Source: Planctomycetota bacterium
GTDB lineage: Bacteria; Planctomycetota; Phycisphaerae; Phycisphaerales; UBA1924
Length of the DNA stretch: 64,000 nt
Direction: 5' to 3'
Assembly (NCBI GenBank): GCA_024280755.1
Contig: JAJRPN010000039.1
Location: 62,001 to 126,000 of the forward strand
The position numbers were made by a program, and so were the translations under genes. The notes beneath the pieces are model-generated. The model was not told the DNA's origin, searched no databases, and was given only the letters and a program-made list of their open reading frames with translations. Positions 50,087 through 60,610 of this stretch are shown piece by piece. The stretch's first letter is position 1; each line of letters opens with the position of its first letter.

Positions 50087-51432
50087 GGCGATTCTCCCGA
50101 TTGCGTTTGCTCACCCTCAGTCTCGACCTTCATCCCCGCCATGATCTGATCCAAAAGTGATACCGCGATCAATGATCCCTCGATTGGTTCAAAACCAACC
50201 TCCAACGCCACCCACTGCGTTTCGATCGGATCAATCTCAGGCATCCACGATTCAAAGCTATATGCAATCCTCACCGAATGAATCTCAATCGATCGCGTTC
50301 CATCGTCATTCAAGACAGCAACGAATACCTGATCCGATTGCACCGCACGCCGAGGCAAAATCACCCGCTCATACGGATCGTGCGTCACCACACGCCCATG
50401 CACAAACTGCCCGGGCAATAACCGATCTGCATCGCTCGCGTCCTGCTCAACCTCAACAAATACCGTCATCGTTCGACTCGCACTATCCGCCTCGGGCGCG
50501 ATCCGTGTAATCTGCCCCATCTGGTCCGGCTCGCCATCGACATCACGCACCCAAAGCCCAACCGCGTCACCCACCTTGATCCATGACGACGCAGACGACG
50601 CCACCTTGAGCGGAATTTCTAATCTCGATAGATCAACCACCCGCGCCACGCGTGTGCCAACCCCGACCCAATCACCAACTCGTGTATTGACAGACTGCAA
50701 CTCGCCATCAAACGGCGACCGGATCGCTGAACGCGCGACATTCTCTTTGGCAATCCGTTCATTCGCCCGCTGCGATGACAACTCGGCTTCGAGCCTCGCC
50801 CGGCGCGATGGGATCAGATCAAGCTGCTGTTGAAGCACAGAGAGTGCGCGTTGGGAGCGCAACATCGACGCGAGTTTCACATCTCGCTCGCCGGCAGACC
50901 CTACCCCCGCTGCGATCGCTTCGTCCATTCGATCAAGATCACGCTGGGCAGCTGCGATCTCTTCGCCCGCATACCGCACCTGGTTTTCCATCTGCTCGGT
51001 CTCGATCGTCAAACCATCGATCTGCGCATCGAGCGATTTCACCGCCTGGCGGGCAGCATCGAGCGCATTGATGTAATCGCTCTCGTCAAGCCGAACAATC
51101 AGATCACCTGCTTCGATGCTCTTCCCTGCTTCAATATCCTCTGGGCGCTCAACAACCCGCCCGCCAACCTCAGCAACAACATCCGCACTCCCCATCGTCC
51201 GCGCAGTACCATACCCAGACCAAATCCGATTCGAAGGCCGATGGAGCGACTCAATTGTGCGCACAAAGATCGCGCCCGTCGTAGGCTCATTCATATCGCT
51301 CTTGGCCTTGGTCGCAACCAAGATATTGACGATCCCGACCGAAACCACCAACAACACCACAATCACGATCACCCTGGGTAGATACACCATCCAGAGTTTC
51401 GCAGCACGATCATTTTTGTTTTGAGATTGCAA
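50083..51432 (-). CDS. RND periplasmic adaptor (membrane-fusion) protein
   Basis: This protein of about 450 residues links the pump to an outer-membrane channel. One N-terminal helix (LPRVIVIVVLLVVSVGIVNI) anchors it. The lipoyl-like halves are DLIVRLDESDYINALDAARQ and ARSAIRSPFDGELQSVNTRV, with a long coiled-coil hairpin between them; beta-barrel and membrane-proximal segments follow (WIKVGDAVGLWVRDVDG, RLLPGQFVHGRVV). The start is uncertain: a TTG at 51432 has AAGGGG five bases upstream and gives a polar leader before the helix, and other codons upstream are possible. The stop overlaps the start of the pump gene. No outer-membrane factor gene is in the window. Confidence 0.8.
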   Translation of the reverse strand: MQSQNKNDRAAKLWMVYLPRVIVIVVLLVVSVGIVNILVATKAKSDMNEPTTGAIFVRTIESLHRPSNRIWSGYGTARTMGSADVVAEVGGRVVERPEDIEAGKSIEAGDLIVRLDESDYINALDAARQAVKSLDAQIDGLTIETEQMENQVRYAGEEIAAAQRDLDRMDEAIAAGVGSAGERDVKLASMLRSQRALSVLQQQLDLIPSRRARLEAELSSQRANERIAKENVARSAIRSPFDGELQSVNTRVGDWVGVGTRVARVVDLSRLEIPLKVASSASSWIKVGDAVGLWVRDVDGEPDQMGQITRIAPEADSASRTMTVFVEVEQDASDADRLLPGQFVHGRVVTHDPYERVILPRRAVQSDQVFVAVLNDDGTRSIEIHSVRIAYSFESWMPEIDPIETQWVALEVGFEPIEGSLIAVSLLDQIMAGMKVETEGEQTQSGESP

Positions 51433-51568
51433 AGCTAGCCCCTTACAGCAAACCTTTATATACACACACACTCGGACACACCCTCCCGCAACGCATCCAA
51501 GGTCTTAATCTTAGGCCTACCGCCAAGAACACTGGATAGATGCGCCCCGAAGTACCGATAACCAATCC

Positions 51569-52636
51569 GTGATTAAATACATTGGTTCAAAGCGTCTCCT
51601 CGTCGATCAAATCGTCGATCTCTGCCAAACCGTCGCCCCAAACGGAGGCTCGGTCATCGATCTCTTTAGTGGCACCTCGCGCGTTGGCCATGCACTCAAA
51701 ACCGCAGGATTTGGCGTTCACGCCAACGATCACAACGCCTACGCCCACAATATCGCCATGTGCTATATCCAAGCAGACGCGCCCAAAGTCATCAAACAAG
51801 CAACCGCCATCATCGACGATCTCAACAACATCGCCAGATCCAAGTGCGAAGATGGCTTCATCACCAAAACCTATTGCATCGACTCCCGCTTCTTCCACCC
51901 AGACAACGGCCGAAGAATCGACGCGATGCGCACACACATCGAAACCCTCTCACTCTCGCCAGAACTACGAGCCGTCGTCCTCACCAGTTTAATCGAAGCT
52001 GCTGACCGAGTCGATTCGACCACAGGCGTCCAAATGGCCTATCTCAAAGCATGGGCACCCCGCGCCCACAAGCACATCGAACTCCGCGTTCCCAATATCC
52101 TGCCGCACCCATTTGATCAAAACTGCACCGCGAATCAGCTCGAAGCGACTGATGCAGCAAGCATTCTCTCTGCCGAGATCGCCTATCTCGACCCACCATA
52201 CAACCAACATTCATACCTTGGCAACTACCATATCTGGGAAACACTCGTCCGCTGGGATCATCCAGAAGTCTACGGCATCGCCTGCAAACGCATCGATTGT
52301 CGCGAACGCAAAAGCCCCTACAACTCCAAAGTCAAAATCGCAGACGCCTTCGACAAGCTCATCGACTCAATAGACACCGACACCCTCATCGTGTCGTTTA
52401 GCGACGAAGGCTATCTCGGCCGCGACCAAATCGAACACGCCCTCGCCAAGCGAGGCCCTGTCGTCGTGCTCGACCGCGAACACCCACGCTATGTCGGGTG
52501 CAAAATCGGCATCCACAACCAACAGGGCAAAAAGGTCGGCAAGGTGGGCAAGCTCCGCAACACCGAATATTTCTTCATCGCTGGCGCCGGCGCACAACGC
52601 GTCGCCCAAGCCCAAAAAGAACTCGCTGCTGCCTGA
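51569..52636 (+). CDS. D12-class N6-adenine DNA methyltransferase (orphan)
   Basis: This 355-residue enzyme methylates adenine in DNA using S-adenosylmethionine. Motif I is DLFSGTSRVG at residues 31-40 and motif IV is DPPYN at 208-212, the order of the alpha (D12/Dam) class, with the target-recognition stretch between them. A KIYxGSK-like start (IKYIGSKRLL) is also typical. The start codon is GTG with no clear ribosome site. No restriction endonuclease, specificity subunit or methylase partner is nearby, so it is an orphan, more likely regulatory or protective than part of a restriction pair. The recognised sequence is unknown; GATC would be the first to test. The gene is divergent from the RND operon. 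Confidence 0.85.
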   Translation: MIKYIGSKRLLVDQIVDLCQTVAPNGGSVIDLFSGTSRVGHALKTAGFGVHANDHNAYAHNIAMCYIQADAPKVIKQATAIIDDLNNIARSKCEDGFITKTYCIDSRFFHPDNGRRIDAMRTHIETLSLSPELRAVVLTSLIEAADRVDSTTGVQMAYLKAWAPRAHKHIELRVPNILPHPFDQNCTANQLEATDAASILSAEIAYLDPPYNQHSYLGNYHIWETLVRWDHPEVYGIACKRIDCRERKSPYNSKVKIADAFDKLIDSIDTDTLIVSFSDEGYLGRDQIEHALAKRGPVVVLDREHPRYVGCKIGIHNQQGKKVGKVGKLRNTEYFFIAGAGAQRVAQAQKELAAA

Positions 52637-52645
52637 TCCTATCAC

Positions 52646-52686
52646 TGGGTGCCACGGCTTGACCGCCTTCGGCAAGCCGTGTATTC
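52646..52686 (+). repeat. R3-type repeat with GGCTTG/CAAGCC hairpin
   Basis: TGGGTGCCACGGCTTGACCG...CGGCAAGCCGTG, between convergent genes. It is of the same type as 31268 and 32445 and could also act as a terminator. Confidence 0.6.
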
Positions 52687-52701
52687 CTCTTGCCTATCCC
52701 C

Positions 52702-55700
52702 TTACCGATTATGCTCAGCACCAATCTCGCGCCATCGCACCACCTTCACCCGGTTGGGTTTGGGCACGAACGCACTCGCTGGAATTACCTCTTCGAACAG
52801 ATCTCCCGGACCTTGCCAAGTTAAGAACAGCCCTTGACTGCTCCACCCTTCCATAAACTGAAGCTCCAGATCATGCTCGCCAGCCGTGAGTTCGATCGAG
52901 CCGCTCTTCCATCGGTATGAATGGCTCGAAGTGTCCGCAACGACTGTCTGCCCATCAATAATGAGCTTGGCATACTGATCAGATCCAACTCGAAAGGTCC
53001 ATGTCCCATCCCGAGGCACACTCAACTTACCTTTGAGATTCAAGGCAAAGTAGTCTGCACTGATTCCTTCCTTAAACGGGCTGTAGGTCTTATTCCAACT
53101 CACCCGAGGCTCAATCGTTGTCGAGTATCCAGATCCCCAATCAAGCGTTTCCAATGAATACCCACGGACGCTGTTGTACCACTTCGCAACGATCGCCGCC
53201 TCACCAGCATCAAACACCGGCTCTACCGCATACATATCAAACGCGCTCGCCGGGATAATTTCTTCATACCCTGCGCTCGGCGATTTCCATGTCACATTGA
53301 GCCCTGCACTCGACCATCCTTCCCAATAGCGCACCTCAAACTTGTGTACGCCCTCAGTGAGCACAACCGACCCGCTCTTCCAACGATACGAATGACTCGA
53401 AGTATCTACAATCACAGGCTCATCATCAATCAACAAAATCGCACTCTGGTCAGAACCCAACTTGAATGTCCATGTCCCAGACTCTGGAATCGTGATCTGG
53501 CTGATCAATCGCAATCCAAAGTAATCTGTAGGCCCATCAAGATAAAATGGGCTCGAGGTCTTCCGCCACGACACATTCTCAACAACCGTCGAACTCGAAT
53601 GCTCCGCATAATCAATCTGCCCAGCATTCGACGCATGACGCGCATTGGATGTCCAATACGCACGCAATCCGCCACCCGGATCAAACGGTGTCTCGGTTTC
53701 TTGCAACGAAAACGCCGTGCGAGGCACAATAATCGTGGTCGGAACCGTTGGGCCTTTCCACGCCAGATGCAACCCCGCGCTCGACCAGCCTTCCCAATAA
53801 CGAATCTCGATGTCATGCTTACCCTGAGTCAACTCAACCGTGCTATTCTTCCAACGATACGAATGGCTCGAAGTGTCAATGACCACCGGCTCATTGTCAA
53901 TCAATAGAATCGCACTCTGATCAGAACCAAGCGAGAAGGTCCATGAACCGCTCGCAGGAATATCAATCTGCCCGAGCATACGCAATCCGAGATAATCCGA
54001 AGGCGCATCATTATCGAACGGCTCGCTTGTAATCCGCCATGCGACATTGGGGACCGTTGTGGCATAATCATGCTCCTTATAATCAATCTGCCCCGCATTG
54101 GACGCATGACGCGCATTCGTGTTCCAATACGCACGCAACCCCCCGCCGCCAGAATCATAATCAGTCTGAATCTCAGCATGCGAGAACGCGCTGGGCGGAA
54201 TCACTACTTCAACCCCACCCGGAGGCGTCCATGTCACTGTCAACCCCGCAGTCGACCAACCTTCCCAATACCGCACCTCGAAAGCATGCGATCCAGCGTT
54301 CAGCTCGATTGTGCCGCTCTTCCAACGATGAGAATGTGAAGAATCATCGTTCACGACCATCTGCCCATCGATAAACAACTGAGCAGATTGATCAGAACCA
54401 AGATTGAACTTCCACAGACCATCAGATGGGATATCAATATACCCAACCGCGCGAAGCCCCCAATAATCGGTTTTCAGCCCACCAAACGATGTCGATTCTT
54501 CCCCCGCATTATCAATGATCGTTGTCCCGGGGAAAACACCAGAAGTAATCTCCCACGCGATATTGGCTTCGAATGTTGTCCGGTCATAGTTCTGCCAATC
54601 GATATGCCCGACTTTGGACGCATGCCTCGCATTGTCGACCCAATAGACCAAAAGCCCCTCGCCACTGGTCCCAAGCGCAGGATCAACCTCATTGAGCGAG
54701 AACGCCGACGCAGGGATCACCGATTCAAACTCATCGCCCGGCCCTTTCCAGGTCAACACCAATCCCGAATCGCTCCACCCTTCCCAATACTGCAACTCGA
54801 AAGGCATCAACCCTTTGGGCGCAGGTCCGGTGCCATATTTCCATCGGAACGAATGTCCAGTCGTGTCATCCAGCGCGACCATCCCACCAAGGTACAGCCG
54901 GGCGGACTGATCGGACCCGAGCCCAATTGTCCACTCCCCCGCACGCGGGAAGTTCAAGTTCCCAACAAACCGAGCCGCGTGGTAGTCTGTTGGCCCCCCG
55001 GTGTACATCGCCCCGCTCGACTTTGGCCAATAGATATTCTGAACCGTCTCGGTCGAGTCATGATCGATCCAGTTCACGCCACCAATATTGCTCGCATGAC
55101 GCGCGTTATCATACCGATACGCCCGCAACCCACCACCCGAAGGCAAGTTCACCGCCCCAGTACCCGGACGGAACGCGCTCGAAGGGATAATCTCTGTATA
55201 CAAATCATTTGGACCCTGCCAAGCAACATGCAACGCTGCGCTTGACCACCCTTCCCAATATCGCACCTCGATCGTGTGATCGCCCGCTGCAAGCTGTACC
55301 GTCCCGCTCTTCCACCGATATGAATGCCCCGACGGATCACTCACCACAGGCTCACCATCAATAAACAACAACGCCGACTGATCGCTCCCCAAATCAAAGC
55401 GCCACAAGCCAGAATCTGGAGTGTTGATCACCCCAATAAAGCGGGCTGCAAAGTAATCTGTAGGCCCATCAACCTCAAAGCTCCCACTCGTCAACCGATA
55501 GCTCGGACGCTGCACCGTCTCGACCCGGTCCGGGTTCGCCCAGTCAATCTGCCCAACATTGCTCGCATGGCGAGCATTATGATACCAGTATGCCCAAAGC
55601 CCATCGCCCCCCGCGTCATACACAGGCTCGGCTGCCGGCGATGAATACGCCGACGCCGGGATCACCTCTTCGCTATCCATCCCAGGCCCATCCCAATACA

Positions 55701-56190
55701 CAATCAACCCCGCGCTCGACCACCCCTCCCAATACCGCACCTCAAAGTCATGCTTTCCTGGAGTAAGACTGATGATCGTTGACTTTGATCGATAAGAATG
55801 CGAAGAATCATCAACGATCACCGCCTCGCCATCAATAAACAGCATCGCGCTCTGATCGCTCGCCAGCCTCAGCGTCCAAATACCATCCGTTGGAACATCG
55901 AGCTGCCCAACAAGCCGAACCGCGAAGTAATCGGCAGGCACATCAATATGAAATGGCGCCGAGGTCTTCACAAAGTTGATCTCGTCGACCTGCGTCACCA
56001 GATCATACTGCTCCCAATCTACATGCCCCGCCCGATCCGCAGTGCGCGCATTGGTATTCCAGTACGCCCGAAGCCCCGGCGTAGAACCCGAGTTCAGCTC
56101 TGGCGCCAAAGCCATCGCAGGCGTCACTACCCCTGCAAGGCACAGGCAAATCAAGAAAAAACGCATCAGTGTTGAAAATTGGTGTTTCAT
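52702..56190 (-). CDS. Exported protein of seven PA14 domains
   Basis: This is a 1,162-residue secreted protein with signal peptide FFLICLCLAGVVTPAMA. Seven copies of about 155 residues follow, each starting with a G-L-R-A-Y-W-x-x-N-A-R-H-A-S-type block and containing the PA14 core (DYFAVRLVGQLDVP, WTLRLASDQSAMLFIDGEAV, RSKSTIISLTPGKHDFEVRY, WEGWSSAGL). PA14 domains are beta-barrels that bind glycans. The last copy is more diverged (IVAKWYNSVRGYSLETLDWG). After a short linker the protein ends with VKVVRWREIGAEHNR, nearly the same tail as the next gene's product. The ATG at 56190 starts the signal peptide. Likely a large surface adhesin or polysaccharide-binding protein. Confidence 0.9.
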   Translation of the reverse strand: MKHQFSTLMRFFLICLCLAGVVTPAMALAPELNSGSTPGLRAYWNTNARTADRAGHVDWEQYDLVTQVDEINFVKTSAPFHIDVPADYFAVRLVGQLDVPTDGIWTLRLASDQSAMLFIDGEAVIVDDSSHSYRSKSTIISLTPGKHDFEVRYWEGWSSAGLIVYWDGPGMDSEEVIPASAYSSPAAEPVYDAGGDGLWAYWYHNARHASNVGQIDWANPDRVETVQRPSYRLTSGSFEVDGPTDYFAARFIGVINTPDSGLWRFDLGSDQSALLFIDGEPVVSDPSGHSYRWKSGTVQLAAGDHTIEVRYWEGWSSAALHVAWQGPNDLYTEIIPSSAFRPGTGAVNLPSGGGLRAYRYDNARHASNIGGVNWIDHDSTETVQNIYWPKSSGAMYTGGPTDYHAARFVGNLNFPRAGEWTIGLGSDQSARLYLGGMVALDDTTGHSFRWKYGTGPAPKGLMPFELQYWEGWSDSGLVLTWKGPGDEFESVIPASAFSLNEVDPALGTSGEGLLVYWVDNARHASKVGHIDWQNYDRTTFEANIAWEITSGVFPGTTIIDNAGEESTSFGGLKTDYWGLRAVGYIDIPSDGLWKFNLGSDQSAQLFIDGQMVVNDDSSHSHRWKSGTIELNAGSHAFEVRYWEGWSTAGLTVTWTPPGGVEVVIPPSAFSHAEIQTDYDSGGGGLRAYWNTNARHASNAGQIDYKEHDYATTVPNVAWRITSEPFDNDAPSDYLGLRMLGQIDIPASGSWTFSLGSDQSAILLIDNEPVVIDTSSHSYRWKNSTVELTQGKHDIEIRYWEGWSSAGLHLAWKGPTVPTTIIVPRTAFSLQETETPFDPGGGLRAYWTSNARHASNAGQIDYAEHSSSTVVENVSWRKTSSPFYLDGPTDYFGLRLISQITIPESGTWTFKLGSDQSAILLIDDEPVIVDTSSHSYRWKSGSVVLTEGVHKFEVRYWEGWSSAGLNVTWKSPSAGYEEIIPASAFDMYAVEPVFDAGEAAIVAKWYNSVRGYSLETLDWGSGYSTTIEPRVSWNKTYSPFKEGISADYFALNLKGKLSVPRDGTWTFRVGSDQYAKLIIDGQTVVADTSSHSYRWKSGSIELTAGEHDLELQFMEGWSSQGLFLTWQGPGDLFEEVIPASAFVPKPNRVKVVRWREIGAEHNR

Positions 56191-56295
56191 CACACCAAAG
56201 ATCGAACACCCCAATAAAGAAGATCAACATCCTTTATGTTCTTGCTCAACATCAGGCTCAAACGACCAGTTGTATCATCTGGCGCGAACTCTTAA

Positions 56296-56324
56296 CAGAT
56301 CTTTTCGTCCGATATTGATGTCAA
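56296..56324 (-). promoter_or_regulatory. Possible promoter of the PA14 gene
   Basis: On the minus strand a perfect TTGACA is followed after 17 bases by GATCTG, a weak -10, about 105 bases before the start codon. Confidence 0.22.
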
Positions 56325-56392
56325 TAAAGTCTCAATCGGTATGATCACCCCGCCTAGATTCTCATGCACTTGTATAGAAAACTCGCTTTGAC

Positions 56393-58426
56393 CTACCGGT
56401 TGTGTTCCGTACCGATCTCACGCCATCGCACTACACGAACTCGTGTTGATTTTACAACAACCTCATACGCTCCAAGATCCACAACAGCAATCTCATCATT
56501 ATCACCATCTGCCGGCCTTGAGTTGCCCGCGATATCTGTTGACGGCGCGTTTGTCAATGTACCCGCATCGACAGCAGGAGAACCACGCTGAAGAGAAAAA
56601 TCTCCAGCTTGCGCATCGGCAAACCTTGGATCACCCTCGATAATATCGAACTCAAATACTCGATTGAATGGAACCATAAGTGCGCCAATTTTATACTCAA
56701 GGTTGGCAGTCACAATAGAGGACCCTCCCTGATAGACCGGAGCGAGAATCCCGTAATATGAATCTTCCACAATGTTGTTGATCGTGATCGAATTTCCGGT
56801 TTGGTAGGTATAGTTGTAGATACTATAGAGCGATCCGGTCACGGTGTTATTGGCGATAATCGCTTTGCCGTTTGAAGACGAAACCAGCGAAAGAATCCCG
56901 AGGTAGTAATCTGATACTTGATTATTTGAAATCTCAACATCCTGAACCGACGCGTTCCATGCAAGCACAAGAATTCCATAGATATACCTACTTTGCGCCG
57001 GAAGATCATTGATGTAAGCAAAGCCACTTGCAAACCCAACACTCTTATAGAGATCACCCTTCAAGGTCAAATCATTGCGTGTGATTACTATTGAAACGGC
57101 TGAATCTGGAACAGTAACCTGGACCCAAACCGAGCTCGCCGAGCTCGCTGAACGCTCAAAAACACAATCCGCAACAGTGACGCCCTCTATCGCAGTAATG
57201 TAGACAGCAAACTTTGAGGGCACCTCAATAGTACAATCGAGGACGCTGATCCCCGAGTTGGACGCGTAGATTCCGTAATCTACCTGATTCCTGATCGTAA
57301 AACCTTCAAGCACCCAGCTGGTACGAGATGTAAACTCAAACCCAAACAGACTCGCCGTCCCCCCGTCAACCAGCACTCTCCCTGGATTTTCATCTGTGTG
57401 CGCCCCAGTGGTGTCAGCGATCACTCTGATAGGCAAAGATTCTGTTCCTGAAATTGCGTAAGCCCCTGTACCGATGCCGATCTCAATCGATTCGCGATAT
57501 TCTCCAGGACCAACATACACAGTGCTGCCGGGCACAGTGCACATATTGACAGCATGTTGAATCGTCCCAAACGCCTTCTGTGGCGTGAGGCCATCGCGAC
57601 TATCCGAACCATTGCTCCGCACATAAAACACCGGAGGCAATGCAGAAAAATCACTGAGAACATTGCCCCCGCCAGGGCCCGTCAGGCTCACTACTTGAGC
57701 AATCGTAGATGCACTGATCCTGTTATACAAAATACCGACTTCATCAATCAACCCAGGAAAGTATTCAATAATCGGCGTTGCGAGCAAATCGTCAGACACC
57801 CAAGAGTTTCCGCCAAGCACGAGCGGCTCAAAGTTCCCGCCCCCCCCAGAAGTTGCTCCAAGCCCGCCTTCATAGCTATCTGTATCCTCAAGCACACCAT
57901 CAAAATACAGTTCAATACCACCCAATCCAAAGACTACAGCGACATGGTGCCATTGATTGATCTGCGCAGTAGATGTTGAATAGACATTATGATCCCCCGT
58001 TGCGTTTTGTAGCCGAACCTTGACCTTCCCATTAGATTCCAAAAAAATTGTGAGGTGCCCGCCAGTATCATAATTGGTCGAGTCCTTGCTCAAAAGACCC
58101 TTGCGTCCAGAGATCGATTCCGCATTGAACCAAAGCATAATCGACCCAGAGTCAAGCAAGTAGTCATCATGGTGTGGAATTTCTATGTATGTGTTTCCGT
58201 CACCAAACTTGGCCGCATCCGAATTGATGTGAGTGCCGCTCTGCGCTAACTGAACATGATTATGAATAACGCCATCACTTTTTTTGGTTTCATCAAGAAC
58301 CGTTGATGCGTATACTTGATCATCAAGCTTCCAATACCCCGCAAGATGAACACCCGGTTGAGCGTGAGCAACCACGCTCTGAAAGCAGATGGTGATGATT
58401 GGCAAAATAAACAGAGCTTTGCGCAT
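56393..58426 (-). CDS. Exported LamG-like plus right-handed beta-helix protein
   Basis: This is a 677-residue secreted protein with signal peptide MRKALFILPIITICFQSVVAHA. Residues about 25-230 form a LamG/concanavalin-like domain (HLAGYWKLDDQVYASTVLDE, QINQWHHVAVVFGLGGIELY, FPGLIDEVGILYNRI). Residues about 260-640 are a parallel beta-helix typical of pectate-lyase-like proteins, beginning FYVRSNGSDSRDGLTPQKAF and with repeated short strands and Asn ladders. No Asp/Lys catalytic set is clear. It ends VVKSTRVRVVRWREIGTEHNR; the last twelve residues match the PA14 protein's tail at all but one position. Probably binds or acts on polysaccharides at the cell surface. The stop is TAG. Confidence 0.85.
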   Translation of the reverse strand: MRKALFILPIITICFQSVVAHAQPGVHLAGYWKLDDQVYASTVLDETKKSDGVIHNHVQLAQSGTHINSDAAKFGDGNTYIEIPHHDDYLLDSGSIMLWFNAESISGRKGLLSKDSTNYDTGGHLTIFLESNGKVKVRLQNATGDHNVYSTSTAQINQWHHVAVVFGLGGIELYFDGVLEDTDSYEGGLGATSGGGGNFEPLVLGGNSWVSDDLLATPIIEYFPGLIDEVGILYNRISASTIAQVVSLTGPGGGNVLSDFSALPPVFYVRSNGSDSRDGLTPQKAFGTIQHAVNMCTVPGSTVYVGPGEYRESIEIGIGTGAYAISGTESLPIRVIADTTGAHTDENPGRVLVDGGTASLFGFEFTSRTSWVLEGFTIRNQVDYGIYASNSGISVLDCTIEVPSKFAVYITAIEGVTVADCVFERSASSASSVWVQVTVPDSAVSIVITRNDLTLKGDLYKSVGFASGFAYINDLPAQSRYIYGILVLAWNASVQDVEISNNQVSDYYLGILSLVSSSNGKAIIANNTVTGSLYSIYNYTYQTGNSITINNIVEDSYYGILAPVYQGGSSIVTANLEYKIGALMVPFNRVFEFDIIEGDPRFADAQAGDFSLQRGSPAVDAGTLTNAPSTDIAGNSRPADGDNDEIAVVDLGAYEVVVKSTRVRVVRWREIGTEHNR

Positions 58427-58535
58427 TGTAGATATCCTCGTAAAACCAAATGAAGGAGATCTCAACTAATCGGAACGATACAAGCATCAAGTGAACATAC
58501 ACGATCGTTTACCAAATTTCATGCGCAGAACAAAG

Positions 58536-60476
58536 TTATCGGCCCGGATCATTCCGCAAAGACTCCGCGATCCCGATCTCCTGCAATCGCATGCTCGAAT
58601 GGTCGAGCTCTTCCTTCGCAGCATGGAACGCATTGGGCTCCACCGATCGCCAATCCAACTTCGCCTTGGTGATGAACCCCTTGAGCACATCAAGCTTCGA
58701 TCGCAACTCATCGCGATAATCATCTTCGAGCAATGCCGACAACTTCGTCAGCCGATCGCTGATCCATTTATAATCCAGCGACGAGTTCGTAATCAAATCC
58801 ACCACCTGATGCTGGGTCATGTCATCGCGTGCGTGCTTAAAGCTCTCCGCCTCGATCCGATCAACTTCATCACGCGTCAATCCATGATTCGCCACGATCT
58901 GAATCGCGGCTCGCTTGCCGCTGCGTTCTTCGACGGCCGCCACATTCAACACCCCATTGGCATCGACCAAGAACTCGACCACCAACTTAGGCACCCCCGC
59001 AGGCATCGGCGGGATCCCCCGCAGATCAAACACACCGAGTAATCGACAATCCGCAACCATCTCACGCTCGCCTTGCACCACCTGAATCTTGACATTCACC
59101 TGCCCATCAACACTCGTGCTAAACCGTTCGACCGCCCGCGCAGGCACCGTCGTATTCCGCATGATCAACTTGGCCACTGCGCCGCCCGCGGTTTCGATAC
59201 CCAGCGACAGCGGGATCACATCGAGCAGCAACGCATCAGATTGTTCACCCGCAAGCCCACCTGCAATAATCCCCGCCTGCAACGCGGCCCCCATCGCAAC
59301 AACCCGATCAGGATCGATCGCGGTATAAGGCTCAACCCCAAAGAACGCCCCCACCTTTGTGCGCACAAACGGGATCCTCGTCGACCCGCCGACCATCACC
59401 ACCGAGTCAATCACTATCTCGCCGCCGTTGGATTTCTTCGCATCGCGCATCGCTCGATCGCACGCCGCCATCGACCGATCGACCCACCCTTCGATCATCG
59501 CTTCAAACTCAACTCGGCTGATACTCCGCTCGTAGTTCTTCCCATCCCCCAGATCAATCGACACCGTCGTGGCATTATCCGTAGAGAGCTTGTGCTTGAC
59601 ACCCCGCGCAAACTCGATCAATGCCCGCTTGGTCGACGCATCAAAAGACCCGAACGAGTTCTCAGCCTGCAATCCCAACTGCTGCGCGATCTCGCCCACA
59701 AACAACTCGACAAGCATGTGATCAACATCATCGCCACCCAGATGCGTATCGCCAGCCGTCGCAAGCACCTGGAAAAACTCCGTCGCGTTGTGCTCATCGC
59801 CCGGAATCAGTTTCAGGATCGATATATCGAATGTCCCACCACCCAGGTCATAGACGGCGATCGTCTGCGAACTTTTCTCATCACGGGATCGAATCCCATA
59901 CGCCAACGCCGCCGCTGTAGGCTCGTTGACAATCCGCACTACTTCGAGCCCGGCCAATCGCCCAGCATTGCGTGTCGCCTGTCGTTGTGCATCATCAAAG
60001 TACGCCGGCACCGTGACGACCGCCTTCGACACTTCCACGCCCAACGCCTTCTCGGCCCGTTCTTTGAGCGCACCCAAAATCATCGCCGACACTTCTTCAG
60101 GAGAAAACAAACGCTCACCCGCATCCGTCATCACCCGCACCTTGGCCGTGTCATGCTCGCCGCTGATCACTTCATATCCCAAATATTTCAGATCCGCCGA
60201 AACATCGCTCAGCGATCTTCCCATCAGCCGCTTGACCGAGTTGATCGTCCGATCCGGAAACTCGACCATCCCATCCGCCGCCGATTGCCCAACCACGACC
60301 GAACCATCGAGTTCAACCCGTACCACCGAAGGCATCAACCCCTCGCCCTCATCCCCCAACACCCGCGCCCCTTGCCCCCCACGCGCATCAACAAAGGCCA
60401 CCAACGAGTTGGTCGTACCAAGATCAATCCCGATGATCGGGTCAACAAGTGAAGCTAGAGATTGTGAATCGCTCAT
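58536..60476 (-). CDS. Hsp70 chaperone, HscA-like
   Basis: This is a 646-residue ATP-driven chaperone. The nucleotide-binding domain has [67 protein letters not shown] and [12 protein letters not shown]. In the substrate half the signature is of the HscA type: [24 protein letters not shown]-like [20 protein letters not shown] and [12 protein letters not shown], as in Fe-S cluster chaperones rather than DnaK. The C-terminal lid is charged and helical. It lies alone, away from iscU or hscB, between the beta-helix gene and small membrane genes. Fe-S function is an inference from those motifs; the alternative is a second DnaK paralogue. Confidence 0.88.
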   Translation of the reverse strand: MSDSQSLASLVDPIIGIDLGTTNSLVAFVDARGGQGARVLGDEGEGLMPSVVRVELDGSVVVGQSAADGMVEFPDRTINSVKRLMGRSLSDVSADLKYLGYEVISGEHDTAKVRVMTDAGERLFSPEEVSAMILGALKERAEKALGVEVSKAVVTVPAYFDDAQRQATRNAGRLAGLEVVRIVNEPTAAALAYGIRSRDEKSSQTIAVYDLGGGTFDISILKLIPGDEHNATEFFQVLATAGDTHLGGDDVDHMLVELFVGEIAQQLGLQAENSFGSFDASTKRALIEFARGVKHKLSTDNATTVSIDLGDGKNYERSISRVEFEAMIEGWVDRSMAACDRAMRDAKKSNGGEIVIDSVVMVGGSTRIPFVRTKVGAFFGVEPYTAIDPDRVVAMGAALQAGIIAGGLAGEQSDALLLDVIPLSLGIETAGGAVAKLIMRNTTVPARAVERFSTSVDGQVNVKIQVVQGEREMVADCRLLGVFDLRGIPPMPAGVPKLVVEFLVDANGVLNVAAVEERSGKRAAIQIVANHGLTRDEVDRIEAESFKHARDDMTQHQVVDLITNSSLDYKWISDRLTKLSALLEDDYRDELRSKLDVLKGFITKAKLDWRSVEPNAFHAAKEELDHSSMRLQEIGIAESLRNDPGR

Positions 60477-60526
60477 TCAAGAAGGATAGGACCATTGAGA
60501 CCGATTCTCAGCCTCCACCTCTTCAT

Positions 60527-60610
60527 GGGTGCCCTGTTCATGCGAAGCATGTGCAGGTCTTGGTCATTCCGAAGACATGCAGGAGCCCAAGACGCGACCA
60601 GCATGGCACC
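60527..60610. repeat. Inverted R3-type repeat, partly coding
   Basis: GGGTGCC...GGCACCC ends with an inner hairpin around GCATG. The right part supplies the C-terminal codons of the 78-residue membrane protein. Confidence 0.5.
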
